Shown piece after piece: positions 1 to 12,000 of a stretch of 64,000 bases of DNA. Made by a program: the position numbers and the translations under genes. Each line of letters begins with the position of its first letter. Positions within the stretch are counted from its first letter, which is position 1. The notes under the pieces were generated by a model that was not told the DNA's origin, ran no database searches, and worked only from the letters and a program-made list of their open reading frames with translations. The stretch is taken from assembly GCA_964617355.1 (NCBI GenBank), contig CAZTXP010000005.1:29243-93242 (forward strand), read 5' to 3'. Origin of the DNA: CAZTDU01 sp964617355 (GTDB lineage: Bacteria; Pseudomonadota; Gammaproteobacteria; Burkholderiales; SG8-39).

Positions 1-3000
1 TGAGGCCGGTGATGCTCTTGTAGTCGATGTCGCTCGCCGCGTAATCGCCCGAGGGTTCGCTCGGCGCGGACGTGTCGGAGTACTTCCGCGTTTCGAGGAT
101 GATGTCGGGATTGGAGTTGCCCAGCGTCGCATGCGTGTTCTGCATGTTGATCGCCGCCTGCTGGTCGCCATCGTTGTACGTGCGCACGATCAACGTCCCG
201 GTTCCCTGCACGCCGGCCGCAGTGCCCGTGCCGGCGGGCTGCACGACGCTGCCGGTGGAATAGAGGATCACCGAACCCGAACTGGTGGTGATCGGCGCGT
301 TGATGCTGATCGCCCCGACCGTGTCGGCGACCGATTCCGAGGCAGGGCTGGCCAGCGCCCCGGAATGCGACATCCCGGGCGCGCTGCCCGCGAACACGAT
401 GACGTTGCCCGAGCTCGTCTGCACGCGGCCATTGACGTTCACGTTGTCGGCCGAACGAACCGTGATCGCGCCCGCCGCGGACAACCCGCCCGTGCCGAAG
501 GTGATGTTTCGATTCGTCCCGCCGGTCGCGTTGGCGACGAACTCCACCGTGCCGCCGGCCGAGGTCAACTGCGTCGTGCCCGTCGTGATCGAGCCATCCT
601 CCATCGTGACCGTGAGGGCCCCGGTGCCGTTCTGGGCAAGGCTGCTGATGAAGAGGTCGTTGGAGGCCTTGCCGAGGATCGACACCGCGCCCGAGGAGTT
701 GGTGAGGACGAGCGACGTGTTCGCGTTGTTCACCGCGAAGTCGGCGCCCGTGCCGGAACTGACCGTCAGCGTAGAACTGTTCAGCGCACCCGCGCCCGAC
801 CGGGTGACTGCGCCGGTAGTGGTGAGCGCGAGGTTGTTGCTCGCTCCGGTGAAGCTCAGCTGGTTGCCGACGTCGATTCCCCCTGCCGCGTTGCGCAGCC
901 ACAGGGTGCGGGGCGTGGACGCGCTCGTCGAACCCGTGACCTGAATCTGGCCGGCGTGGGTGGCGCTGCCGAGCGTCAGGATTCCGGTCGTCGACACCGT
1001 GTCGAGTTCCGACGACGACAACTCCAGCGCGTTCGCGGTGCCGTTGGACCCCGAGGCAGCCCCGCCCACCAGCTGGATCAGGTCGCCGGTATTGAACGGC
1101 CGCAGGCTCGTGTTCGCCGACCCGCTGTTGATCGTCGAGGCCAGGTTCATCTCGTCGGCGACGAGGTCGATCGCCGCGTTCGTCGTCGAGATCGTGCCGC
1201 CATTGTGCGTCAGGAACGCGTCGTTCGCCTGCACGGTGAGCGCGATGCCGGTCGGGCCGGTGACGTTGTGGCTGATCGTCATCCCGCCCGCGCCGCCGGT
1301 TCCGCTCGCCAGTGTCACGTTGGCGTTCGAACTGGTCACCGCGCCGCTGGTCGACAGGCTGCCGCTCGTCGAGACGTTCACGAGGCCGTTGGTGGCCGCG
1401 GCCACGAGGCTCACCGCGCTGCTGGTGTTGGTGATCTGGATGGCGCCGTTCGAAGCGGTGGCGTTGATCCCGCTCACCGCCGTGTTGATCGGCCCGATCG
1501 CGGTGGTCGTCCCGAGGTTGCCCATCGTGAGCGTGCCGCCCGTGACGAGCGCCGAGCCGGTGATCGTGCCGTTGGCGTTCATCACCACGTTGCCTGAGCC
1601 GGCGTTCAGCGCGCTGCTCAGCACGATGCCGCCGTTGGTCGAGCGCAGCGTCACGGCGCCGCCGTTGGTGGTGATGCCGCTCGCGCTGGACGAGCCGATC
1701 GTGACGTCGCCAACCGTGATCGCACCGCCATTCAGGAACGACAGCGCGCCGCCGCCGAGGTTGGCGGCGATCCGGGTCGAGACGTTGTTGTTCGCCTGCA
1801 GCAGCGTGAACGAGCCGCTGCCCGAGCTTATCAGCAACACCTGGTTCGACGTGATGAAGCCCCCGGTCTGGGTCACGCCGTTCACGGCATTCAGGCGCAG
1901 ATCCTTGGTCCCGGTATTGAGCGCCCCTGCGATCGAGATGCGGTCGGTCGTGATGTCGATGCCGTTGCCCAGCGCGGTCATGTTGCCGGTGATGGTCGTG
2001 TTGCCGGTTCCAGCCGACTGCAGCACGCGGGATGCATCGGTGGTCCCGGTGAAGGTGACGTGGCGCGCGTTCGTGATGGTGAGGTTGCCGAGCGGCGTGC
2101 CGGAGGACCCGACGGCCTGGTTGAAGGTGATGTCTCCACCGGTACCGGCGTTGACCACGAGCCGTTCGGTGTTCGCCGTGGTTGCGGCGACCGTGCTGGT
2201 GAACGTGACGTTCCCCCCGCCCGTCGCGCCGGCGCCGGTCGTGTTGATCGTCGTGTCCTGCGCGCCGCCGGAGAGCGTGACCGCGGTGTTGAACGAGACC
2301 GCGCCGCCGGCCGTGGTGAGGGTGCGCGGCCCGGCGATGGCGACCGTGCCGCCGCCGTTCTGGACGATCCCGGAGTTTCCAGTGACGTCGGCGTTCAGGT
2401 TCAGCTGGCCGCCGTTCGTGAAGGTGACCCCGCCCGCCGAGGCGATGGCCTGGGAGACGGTGAGGGTGTTGGCGCCGAGCGTGCGCAGGGTCGTGGAACC
2501 CGTGTTCACGATGCCGGCGTTGCCCGTGATCGTGCCCACCGTCAGCGCCGCATTGTCGGTGAACGCGACCGTGCCGGTGTTGGTCGCGATCGTGGCGACG
2601 TTGTTGGTCGTGCCGGTCAGCTGGAAGTTGCCGCTTGCGCCGAGGAGTTGCAGGTTCGGCACGGCCACCGCGGCGTTCTGCGTGACGAGGCCTCCCGAGG
2701 ACAGCGTCAGCGAACCCGTCAGGCTGATGCCGGTGCCGGCGATGTCGAATCCGTTGGTCTCGTAGACCACCGCGTTCGCGCCCTGCCCGATCGTGAGGCT
2801 GCCGAGGTTGTGCGAGGCGGTGTTGTCGAGGATCACGTTGCCGCCCGCCGGGACGACGAAGTTGGCGAGGCCGGTGACCGCGAGCGTGGCGCCGGCGTTG
2901 TCCGTGATGTCGCCCGTGGAGGCAAGGATCAGGCTGCTCGCCGTGCTCGCGGCCGCGAGCGCCGTCGCCGAGTCTTCCTCGACCCGCACCGCACCGGCCG

Positions 3001-6000
3001 AGTTGAAGGTCAGCGTGCCGAAGTTGAACGAGTCCCCGCCCACGTTCCCCAGCGCGATGCTCGTCGCGCTGAAGTTCGCGTTGTTCGTCACCGTCAGGTT
3101 CGTCGACGCGTCGTTCGTGAGCGCGCCCGTCGAGCGCAGGTCCAGGCTCTGCGCCGTGCTCGTGCCCGTCAGCGCCGTCGCCGAGTTCTCGAGGATCGTC
3201 ACCGCCTGGCCCGCGAAGGTCAGCGTGCCGAAGTTGTTGCCTGCCGCGTCCAGCGTAATCGCGCCGGCGCCGACCTGGAAGTTCGCGTTGCCGCTGACCA
3301 CGACGTTGCCCGTGTCGGTGATCGCGCCCGAGGTCGTGAGGCGGAAGTTGCCGGTCACGCTGGCTGCGTCGATGTTCAGGCCGGCGTTGTTGGTGATGAG
3401 GACGTTGCCGCCCGTGCTGTTCGTGACGGCGAGGTTCGCGACCCCGGCCGTGTCGAGCGCGTTGCCGTCGCCGATGCCGCCGGCCGCGGTGACCGTGAGC
3501 CGCGCGGCGACCACGTCGTTGCCCGCCGACTGGTCGAGGATCTGCGCCCCCGATGTCAACGTGACGTTGGCGCCGGCCACGACGCCGTTCGCGGCGCCCT
3601 GGTTGAACACCACGGCATTCGCGGCGTTCAGGAAGATGCTGCCGCCGGCCGTGACCGTGTTGCCGACGACGATGTCGTTGCCGGTGCCGCTGACTACGAC
3701 CTGGATGTTCCCGCCCGAGGCCGAGTTCGTGACGAGTCCGCTCGCGCCGAGGTTGAGGGTACGGTCGTTGACGAGCGAAACGTCGCCCGAGGTCGTGTTG
3801 TTCGCGGTGACGCTCGCCGCGGAGAGGACGATCGGGTTCGCGAGGGTGCCGATGCCGTCCTTCGCCGAGAGCAGGACCGTGCCGCCGCCCGTGGCGATGT
3901 CCACGTCGGTATTGCCCGCCGCGCTCGTGATCGCGCCGGCGGATGCGACGAGGTTCGCCGTCTTGCCGGCGCCGGTCGTGATGCCCGTCGTGCCCGACTG
4001 CGTGAACGAGATGCCGTTCGGGCCGACCACGCTCACGTTGCCCGAGGCAACGATATTGCCGCCGATGGTCACGGTATTCGCGCTGGTCTGCAGCGTCAGG
4101 GTGCCGCCCGTCGAGGTGCCAGAGAAATTGGCCCCGCCGACGATCGAGAGCGAGCCGTTCGAGGATCCGCCGCCGATGACCACGATGTTCGAGAACAGCC
4201 GCGTCACCTCGGTGCCGTCGATGCCGAGCGCACCGGTGTCGGTCGCGCTGCCGCCAACCTGGATCGCGCGATCCGCGGTCAGCGGACGGATGGTGATCGT
4301 ACTGCCGGCCGTCGCGTTGGCCTGGATTGTTCCGGTGCCGAGGGACACCGAGTCCGCGTTGATCTGGAGGCTGCCGCCGGAATTGGCCACGCCGCTCAGC
4401 ACGACCCCGAAGCTGCTGCCGGTGCCCTGCAGCACCATGTTGCCCGTGGTCGTGGACAGGTTCGCGGCCGAGGAAAGCCCGTTCGTGCCGCCGTTGCCGG
4501 TGACCTGCAGCGTGCCGGACGCCGCAAAGAGCGCCGCGCCGGCGCTCGAGCCGTCGACGATGACGCCGGTCTGCGAGGCATGCGAGGTGAGGCCGCTGAT
4601 CGTGACGTTGCCGGCGCCTTCAGTGCCGATGCGCCCGTCGACGATGTGGATGCCGTGCCCGCCACCCGCCGCGATCACGTTGCCCACGCCGCTGACGGTG
4701 ACGTGCCCGGCCCCGGTCGAGGCGATGTTGCCCGCATTCACCATGCGGACGCCTTCGCTGGACGCGTTGCCGGTGATCGCGAGGTTCCCGCCGGAGCCGA
4801 GGATGCGTCCAGCGTCGACGACGAGGCCGTTGTTCTGGTCCGCAGTGACGTCGACCTGCACGATGCCCGCGCCCGTACCGGCGATGTTGCCGGACACGAC
4901 CATGCCCGAACCCGTGCCCCGCGCATTCGCGATGACGACGATGTTGCCCGACGCCGAGACGTCGCTGCCCGCGGACACCGTGACGCCGGAGCCGCCGGTG
5001 AGCCCGGCGCCCTGGTTGCCGCGGATCGTGATCGTGCCGGCGCCCGCCTGGACGTTCGCCGCATTCAGGAAGACGCCGACGTTGCCGGTGCCGACCGTCG
5101 CGGTCGCGGCCGTCGCGGCCGCGTTGGAGCCGCCGCCGATGACGATGTTGCCGCCCGCGGACTGGACGAGCGCCGTGGCGCCGCCGCCGCCGACCTGCAC
5201 CGCGCCGCCGCTGCCGCCGGTGTCCGAGTTCAGCGTGATCGAGAACGCGCCGCCCGTCGAGCGGACGTTGGCGCCGTTGGACATGAAGATGTTGCGCTTC
5301 GCCATGAACATGCCCGTGGCGGAGCTGGCGCCGGAATAGTTCACGTCCCCGGCCAGCGTGAGGTCGTTGCCCTCGACCTCCACCTGGGTCTGGCCCTTCA
5401 GTACCGCGCCGTTGAACGTCAGCGCCCCCGACCCGTCCTTGAGGTGCAGCGAACCGTTCGACAGCGCGACGCGCACTTCGGTGAAGTCGTTCGAATTGGC
5501 CGACAGGTCGATCCCGCCGCCTCCCGTGCCGGAGCCCGCGTTGAAGGTCGCGACGCTCGAGCCGCCGTTGTTGACGACGTTCGCGCCCGCCGCCTGCGTC
5601 AGCGCACCGCCCGAGGTGACGGAAAGATTGCCCGTCGCCGCGACGTTGCCGAGCGCGAGCGCGTTCATGTCGCGCAGCGTCACGTCCGCGCCGGAGGCCA
5701 CGATCGTGTTGAAGTCGTTGCCCGCCTGCGAGCCGACGTTGACGTTCGCGCTGCCCGCCTGGAAGTTCGCCGTGGCCCCCGCCGTCGCGACCACGACGTT
5801 GCCCGACTGGGTGATGTCTCCAGCTGCGGTGACGGAGAAGTTGCCCGTTACCGTCGAGTTCCCGAGCACGACGCCGTTGTTGTCGCGGATCGTGACCTCG
5901 CGGCCCTGCGCGATGGCGACGGTGCCGAAGTTGTTGTTCGCGTTCGCGAGCGTGACGACGTTGCCGGCCGCGGTCGACGCGTTGAACGTCGCCGTGTCGG

Positions 6001-9000
6001 CCACCGACAGGATCCCGGACTGCGTGATGCTGCCGCCCGCCACGACCGAGAGGTTCGCCGACACGGTCGACGCGCCGAGGTCGATGGAATCGAGGTCGCG
6101 CAGGGTGACGCTGTTGCCGCTCGTCACGGACACGGCGCCGCCGAAGTTGTTGGTCGCCGCGCCGAGGACGATGTCGTTCGCCGCTCCGGCGGCGAGCGTC
6201 GTGGTCCCCGCCACGGTCAGGTTGCCGGCCGCCTGCGTCATGGCGCCCGAGGACGCCAGCGACAGCGTGCCGGTCGCGGCGGACGCGCCGAACAGCGACA
6301 TAGACGAGTTCTCGGTGATCGTGACGTTGGTGCCCGAGAAGCTGAGGTTGCCGAAGTTCACCGTGCCCGAGCCGCCGCCAAGCGTGATCGTGTTGGCGCC
6401 CGAGGTGACGAAGCTCGCGTTGCCCGTGACGTCGAGCGACGCCGTGCCGCCGTCGGTGATCGTGCCGCCGACCGAGGTCAGCGTAAGGGTGGCCGCGTTG
6501 CTGGAGCCGGCGAGCACGATGGAGCTGTTCTCGTTGATCGACACCGTCGACCCGGAGAACCGCAGGCTGCCGAAGTTCACGGTGTTCGCGCCGCCGCCCA
6601 TCGTGACGTTGCCGGTCGCCTGCAGGTTCGCGGCGCCCGCGACGGTGACGGTCTTCGTCGACGCGAGAACGATGTTGCCGCCGACGAGCGTCATGTCGCC
6701 GGTCGACGTGTTGGCGTTGACGTTGGTCGTGATATTGCCGACCGTGAGGGTGCCGTTGCTCGTCGCGAGCAGCGTGCCGGCGTTGAAGCTCAGTTCGCCG
6801 AACTTCGAGGGCACGTTCAGTGTCGCGTTGCCGCGGGCGCCGCCGTTGCCGCCGTTGTCGGTGATCACCAGCTTGCGCGTGCCGATGTCGATCGCGGCGT
6901 TCTGCGTCAGGTTGAACACGCCGCCGGCCGGTCCCACCGCCGTGCTGTTGCCGGTCGAGAACTTCACCGTGTTGAACTTGTTGACCGAGCTGTTCAGGTT
7001 GACGGCGAAGTTGGTGTTGTTGTTCACCCCGCCCGTGGCGGATCCGTCGGTACCCTTCAGCACGATCGTCACCGTGCCGGAGTTGCCAAGGTTCAGCGCG
7101 TCGATGTCGGTGTTCGAGTCGAGGATGATCGTGCCGTTCGTGGCGCCCTCGTAGCTCGCGTTCCCGCCGACGTAGCGGTTGCCGTTGTTGAGGTCCACCG
7201 CGCCGTTGGCCGCGGTGATGTTGACGTTGCGGCGCACGACGACGTCCGCGCCGGCCAGCGCGAAGGTGACGTTGCCGTTCAGCGCCGTCAGCGTGAGGTC
7301 GCCGCCCACGTTCGAGGTGCCGACCGAGATCGCCTGGTTGCTCGCAAGGCGCACCTTTCCCGTCTTCGCGTTCGGGGCGACGGTGAAGGTCGCGATGCCC
7401 GCGACCTCGAGGGTGCTGTTCGCGGCCTGCGTGATGGTGTCGGTGTTGCTGCCGTCGTTCGACGCGTTCACCGAAAGGTCGGCGCGCACGTTGGAGGTGC
7501 CGAGGATCACCGCATCGGCGTCGGTCACGGTGGCGTTGTTCGCGAGCGCGACCGCGACCGTGGCGAAGTTGTTCGATGCATTGCCGAGCGTCACGTCGCC
7601 CGCGGCGCCCGCGTTGAAGGCCGCCGTGGACCCGGTACCCATGACGATGTTGCCGGTCTGGGTGATGTGCGTGGAGTTCGTGATCGACAGGTTGCCGCTG
7701 CCGACGGTGGTGCTGTCGAGGTTGAGCGCAGCCCCGCTGTTCACCAGGCTGACGTTGCCGCTGCCGGTGTTGTTGATCGTGAGGTTCGCGACGGACGCGG
7801 TCCGCAGCGCATTCGCCGCGCCGATGCCGCTTTGCGAATTGATCGTCAGGCGGGTCGCCGAGACGTCGGTGGTGGACGCGTTGCCGTTCGCGTTGCCGAC
7901 GATGCGCCCCGCCGTCGCGTTCAGCGTGACGTTGCCGGTGGTCGACAGGCCCGTAGTGCCGTTCGCCGTGGCGAAGGCGATGTTGCCGGCGGTCGCGGTC
8001 AGCTGGATGGCGCCGCCGCCGGTCGTGGACACGGTGTTCCCGACGGTCACGTTGCCGGTGGTGGCGGTGACGTCGATGTTGCCGCCGCTCGCCGCGTTGG
8101 TGACCACGCCGCTCGTGCCGAGCGCGATCGCGGTGGCGTTGGTGATCACGATGTCGCCGGACGGACTGGTCCCGCTGTTGGTCGCCGTGACGTTGCCGGA
8201 CTGCAGCTGGACGGCGTTGCCGGTCGAGCCGATGCCCTGGTTCGCCGCGAGGATCACCGTGCCGGTGGCGCCGCCGGTCGAGACGTCGGTGCCGGTGCTG
8301 CCCGTCGAGGTGATCGCGCCATTGGCGGCGCTGAGATTGGCGGTCAGGCCGGCGCCGGCACTGATGCCCGTGCCGGTCTGGTTGAAGGCAATGCCGTTCG
8401 CGGCATTCACGACGACGTTGCCCGCGGTCGTCAGGGTGTTCGCGATGTTCGCGGACCCGAGCGACTGCAGCGTGAGCGTGCCGCTCGCGCCGACGTTGGC
8501 GAAGTTCGCCGCGCCGATCACCGTGAGGTTGCCGGCGTGCGTGCCGGAACCGATGACGACGTTGTTGGCGAAGATCCGGGAGAGCTCGACGTCCGACAGG
8601 CCGAGGGTGGTGCCGTTGTCGGTGGCGCCGGTGCCGAGCTGGATCAGGTGCGTCGACGTGACCGGACGCAACGTGATTGTCCCGGCGCCGGGCGCCTGCA
8701 GGCGGGCGTCGCTCGCGAGCGTGACGTTGTCCGCGAGCACCGAGATGTTCCACGCGTTGCCACCCGAGGCGCGCACGTTCGCCCCGGCCGCCATCACGAA
8801 AGCGTTCGCGCTGGTGAACGTGGCGGCGTGCCCGCCCGCGCCGGTGTAGTCGACGTCGCCGTTGATCGTTAGGTCGTTGCCGGCGCCGAGCGTCGTGACC
8901 GAGATGTTGCCGGCGGTGGTGGTGTTGGCAACCGTGACCGCGTTCTGGTCGGTGACGTAGAAGCCGCCGGTGCCGGCCGAGCCGCGCACCGTGCCCGCCT

Positions 9001-12000
9001 CGATCAGGATCGGGCTGGCCGAGGTGCCGACGCCCGCGCTGCCGCCATTGGCGTGCATCATCACGTTGGCCGCGACGATGTTGCCGGTGCCGGCGACGAT
9101 GCTGCCCGCGTCGGCGAGCAGCATGACGTTCGCCGTGGCGAGGCCGAAGTTAGAACTCGGCAGCGTGATCGGGCCGGTGTTGCTGCGCACGAAGATCACC
9201 GACGTATTGCCGCCGGTGGTGAGGCCGAGGTTCGCGAGCGGGACCGCGCCCTGCTCGCGCAGCGCGATGTTGCCGCCGGCGCTGAGCGTGATGGCCGTGC
9301 CCGAGGCGAGCGACACGTTCGACTGCAGCGCGGCCGTGCGGCCGATCGCGCCCGCGATCGAGTTCGCGGTGACGGCGAGGTTGCCCGCGCGGACGTCCTG
9401 CGCGAGCGCGACCTGGCCAACGACGCCGCCAGTCGCGTTTGCGGTGCCCGCGGTCAGCGTAACCGCTGCGGTGCCCGCGTTGACGCCGACGTTGCCGGCG
9501 CCCTGCGCGAACACGATGTCGCGACCCGCGGACAGCGTGACGTTGCCGTTCGTGGTGCCGACCGTGGTGCCGTTCGCGGAGGCGGGCGTGCCGATGGTGA
9601 GGTCGGCGCTGGTACCAGTGACCGCGACGTCGACCGCGCCGCCGGAGGCGTTGTTCGTGATCTGGGCCGTCGACCCGAGCGTGAGCGAGTTGGCATTCGA
9701 GATGGCGATCGCGCCGCTGGTCGCCGTGCCGTTGTTCGTCGCACTGACCGAACCGGCGTCGAGGATGATCGCGCTGCCGACGGCGCCGATGCCCTGGTTC
9801 GCCGACATCGTCACCACGCCGGTGCCGTTCGACACGTCGGTCGTCGTGCTCGCCGCGGACGAAATGGCCCCGTTGGCCGCCGTCAGCGTGACGTTCTTGC
9901 CCGCGCCCGCGGTGATACCGGTGCCGGTGGTTTGCGTGAAGGCGATGCCGTTGGCAGCGGTGACGGTGATGTTGCCTGCGCTGCTCAGCGCCGCGCCGAT
10001 GTTGGCGGAGCCGAGGGTCTGGAGCGTGAGGGTGCCGCCGGCACCGACGTTGGCGAAGCTCGACGCGCCGACGACAGAAATGTCGCCGGCCTGGGTGCCG
10101 CCGCCGACCAGGAGGTTCGGCGTGGAAAAGATCGCGAGCTCGGCGCTGTTCAATCCCAGGGTCGTCGCATCCAATGCGCCCGCGCCGAGCTGCACCCCGC
10201 GAGAGGCCGTCCGGGGTCGCACGATGACGGTACCTCCGCTCGCGACCACGATGTTGGAATCGATCGTCGCGGAGTCGGCCTTGAGCGTGACGGTGCCGTT
10301 CGTCGACGCATTGCCGATCCGGTTCGCGCCCAGCGCGATGCTGTTGATGCCGACCCCGCCCGCACCTGCGGTTGCATCGACCGTGACGTTTCCGGAGCCG
10401 ACCGCCTCGAGGACCGATCCGTTCTCCAGCCTCAGGCCGTCATTGGTCGCGCCGGAACCGCCGCCAACCGCCGTGACCGTGAGCTCGCCGCTCGCGACGC
10501 TCGCGGTCGTGCCGACGAGGTGGATGCCGAAATTGGTGTTCGTGCCGCCTGCCGCGCCGTTGCCTGCGAGCGATACGTTGCCGGTCCCGGTCGCGCGGAT
10601 CGTGGCCGACCCGGTCGAGATACCGACGGCATCGACGCCGCTGCCGCCACCGGTGCCCTTGATCTGGATGCGCCCATCGACGCTCTGCAGATTGGCGCCG
10701 CTGAAGATGTACGTGCCGATGTTCGAATTGCCGGATGCGCCGCCCGTGCCGTCGAGGTCGATGGCGCCGGTGCCGGTGGTGACGATGGACGCGCCCTCGA
10801 TGATAATGCCGTCGTTCGAGCCGGTCGCACCGCCGCTGCCGCCCGCGCCGACGATCGAGACGTTGCCCGACGCGGTGATGGACGAATTGCCCTTGGCATG
10901 GACGCCGTTGTTGCTTCCGCCGGCCGACGTGCCGCCCTGCCCGCGCAGGGTCACGTTGCCGCCACCCGCGGCGAGATTCCCTTTGTCGATCAGGACGCCG
11001 GTCTGGGTCGTCGAGGAAGTGCCGATGGCATTCGCACTTGCATTGGCGCCCCCGCCGACGAGGATGTTGCCGCCTTGCGTGAGCACCTGGGCGACCGTCG
11101 CGCCATCGCCGATCTTGACGCCGCCGCCGTTCGCATCGGTATCCGAGTTGAGCGTGACGTTCAGCGCCCCGCCCGTCGAGCGGATGTTCGCCCCGCCCGA
11201 CATCAGGATGTTCTGCGCCGACTTGAAGGTCGCGGTCGCGGCGCCGGCGCCGGTGTAGCGGTTGTCGCCGGAGATCGTCAGGTCACTGCTCGAACCGCGC
11301 GTCTCGAGGGTGACGCCGCCGGCGAACGCGGAGCCGTTCAGGGTCAGGGCATCGGCCTCGGAAATATTGACCGTGCCGGACGTCGTGTTGTTGAAGGTCA
11401 GCGTACCGACCTCGGTGCGCACCGCGTTCGTCGCGCCGATGCCCGTGCCGGCGACCAGGTTCGCATTCGTCGCGCGAATTGTCGTCGTGGTGTTGCCGCT
11501 CGCGGACTGCAGCACGTCGATCTTGCCGCCCGCGTTCAGGATGACCGTCGGGGTGGCGCCGTTGCCGACCGGCTCGGCGAACGCAGGGTTCAACTGCGTC
11601 GGGCTGTCGATCAGGATGTCGCCGCTCGCGGTGACGCGCGACGTCGACTTGGAGCGCACCTGCCCGTCGGAGAGAGTGAAGTTGCCGTTCGTGACCGTGA
11701 AGTTCAGGTCGCCGGTGCCGCGGTTCTCGAGGAACTTGACGCTGACCGAGCCGTTGTTGGTGATGTCGACCTTTATCGCGGTGTTCGCCTGGTCGAGGTT
11801 GACCAGCGCCTGCAGCGTCGAGACCTGCGTCTTCAGGGTCTGCGTATTGCCGATGCCGCTGCCCGTGTTGATGTTGAGCGATCCGGCGATCACGTTCGTC
11901 GCGCTGCCGCTCGTCACGTCGACGTAGCCCGAGGGCCCGCCCGCGCTGTCGCGGGTGACGAGGATGACGTCCTTGCCGGACGCATTGATCGCGCCGGTAC

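Noticed and set aside
4620..8753. A 1377-codon minus-strand frame rich in His and Arg
   Set aside because: It is a shifted frame of tpsA; its repeats mirror the adhesin repeats and it has no ribosome site or known domain.
2060..8872. A 2270-codon open frame on the plus strand, and similar long plus-strand frames from 131 to 14740
   Set aside because: They are antisense to tpsA. The GC-rich Asn/Thr/Gly/Val repeats rarely give antisense stops, and the products are Arg/Asp/Ala/Gly-rich with no domain.
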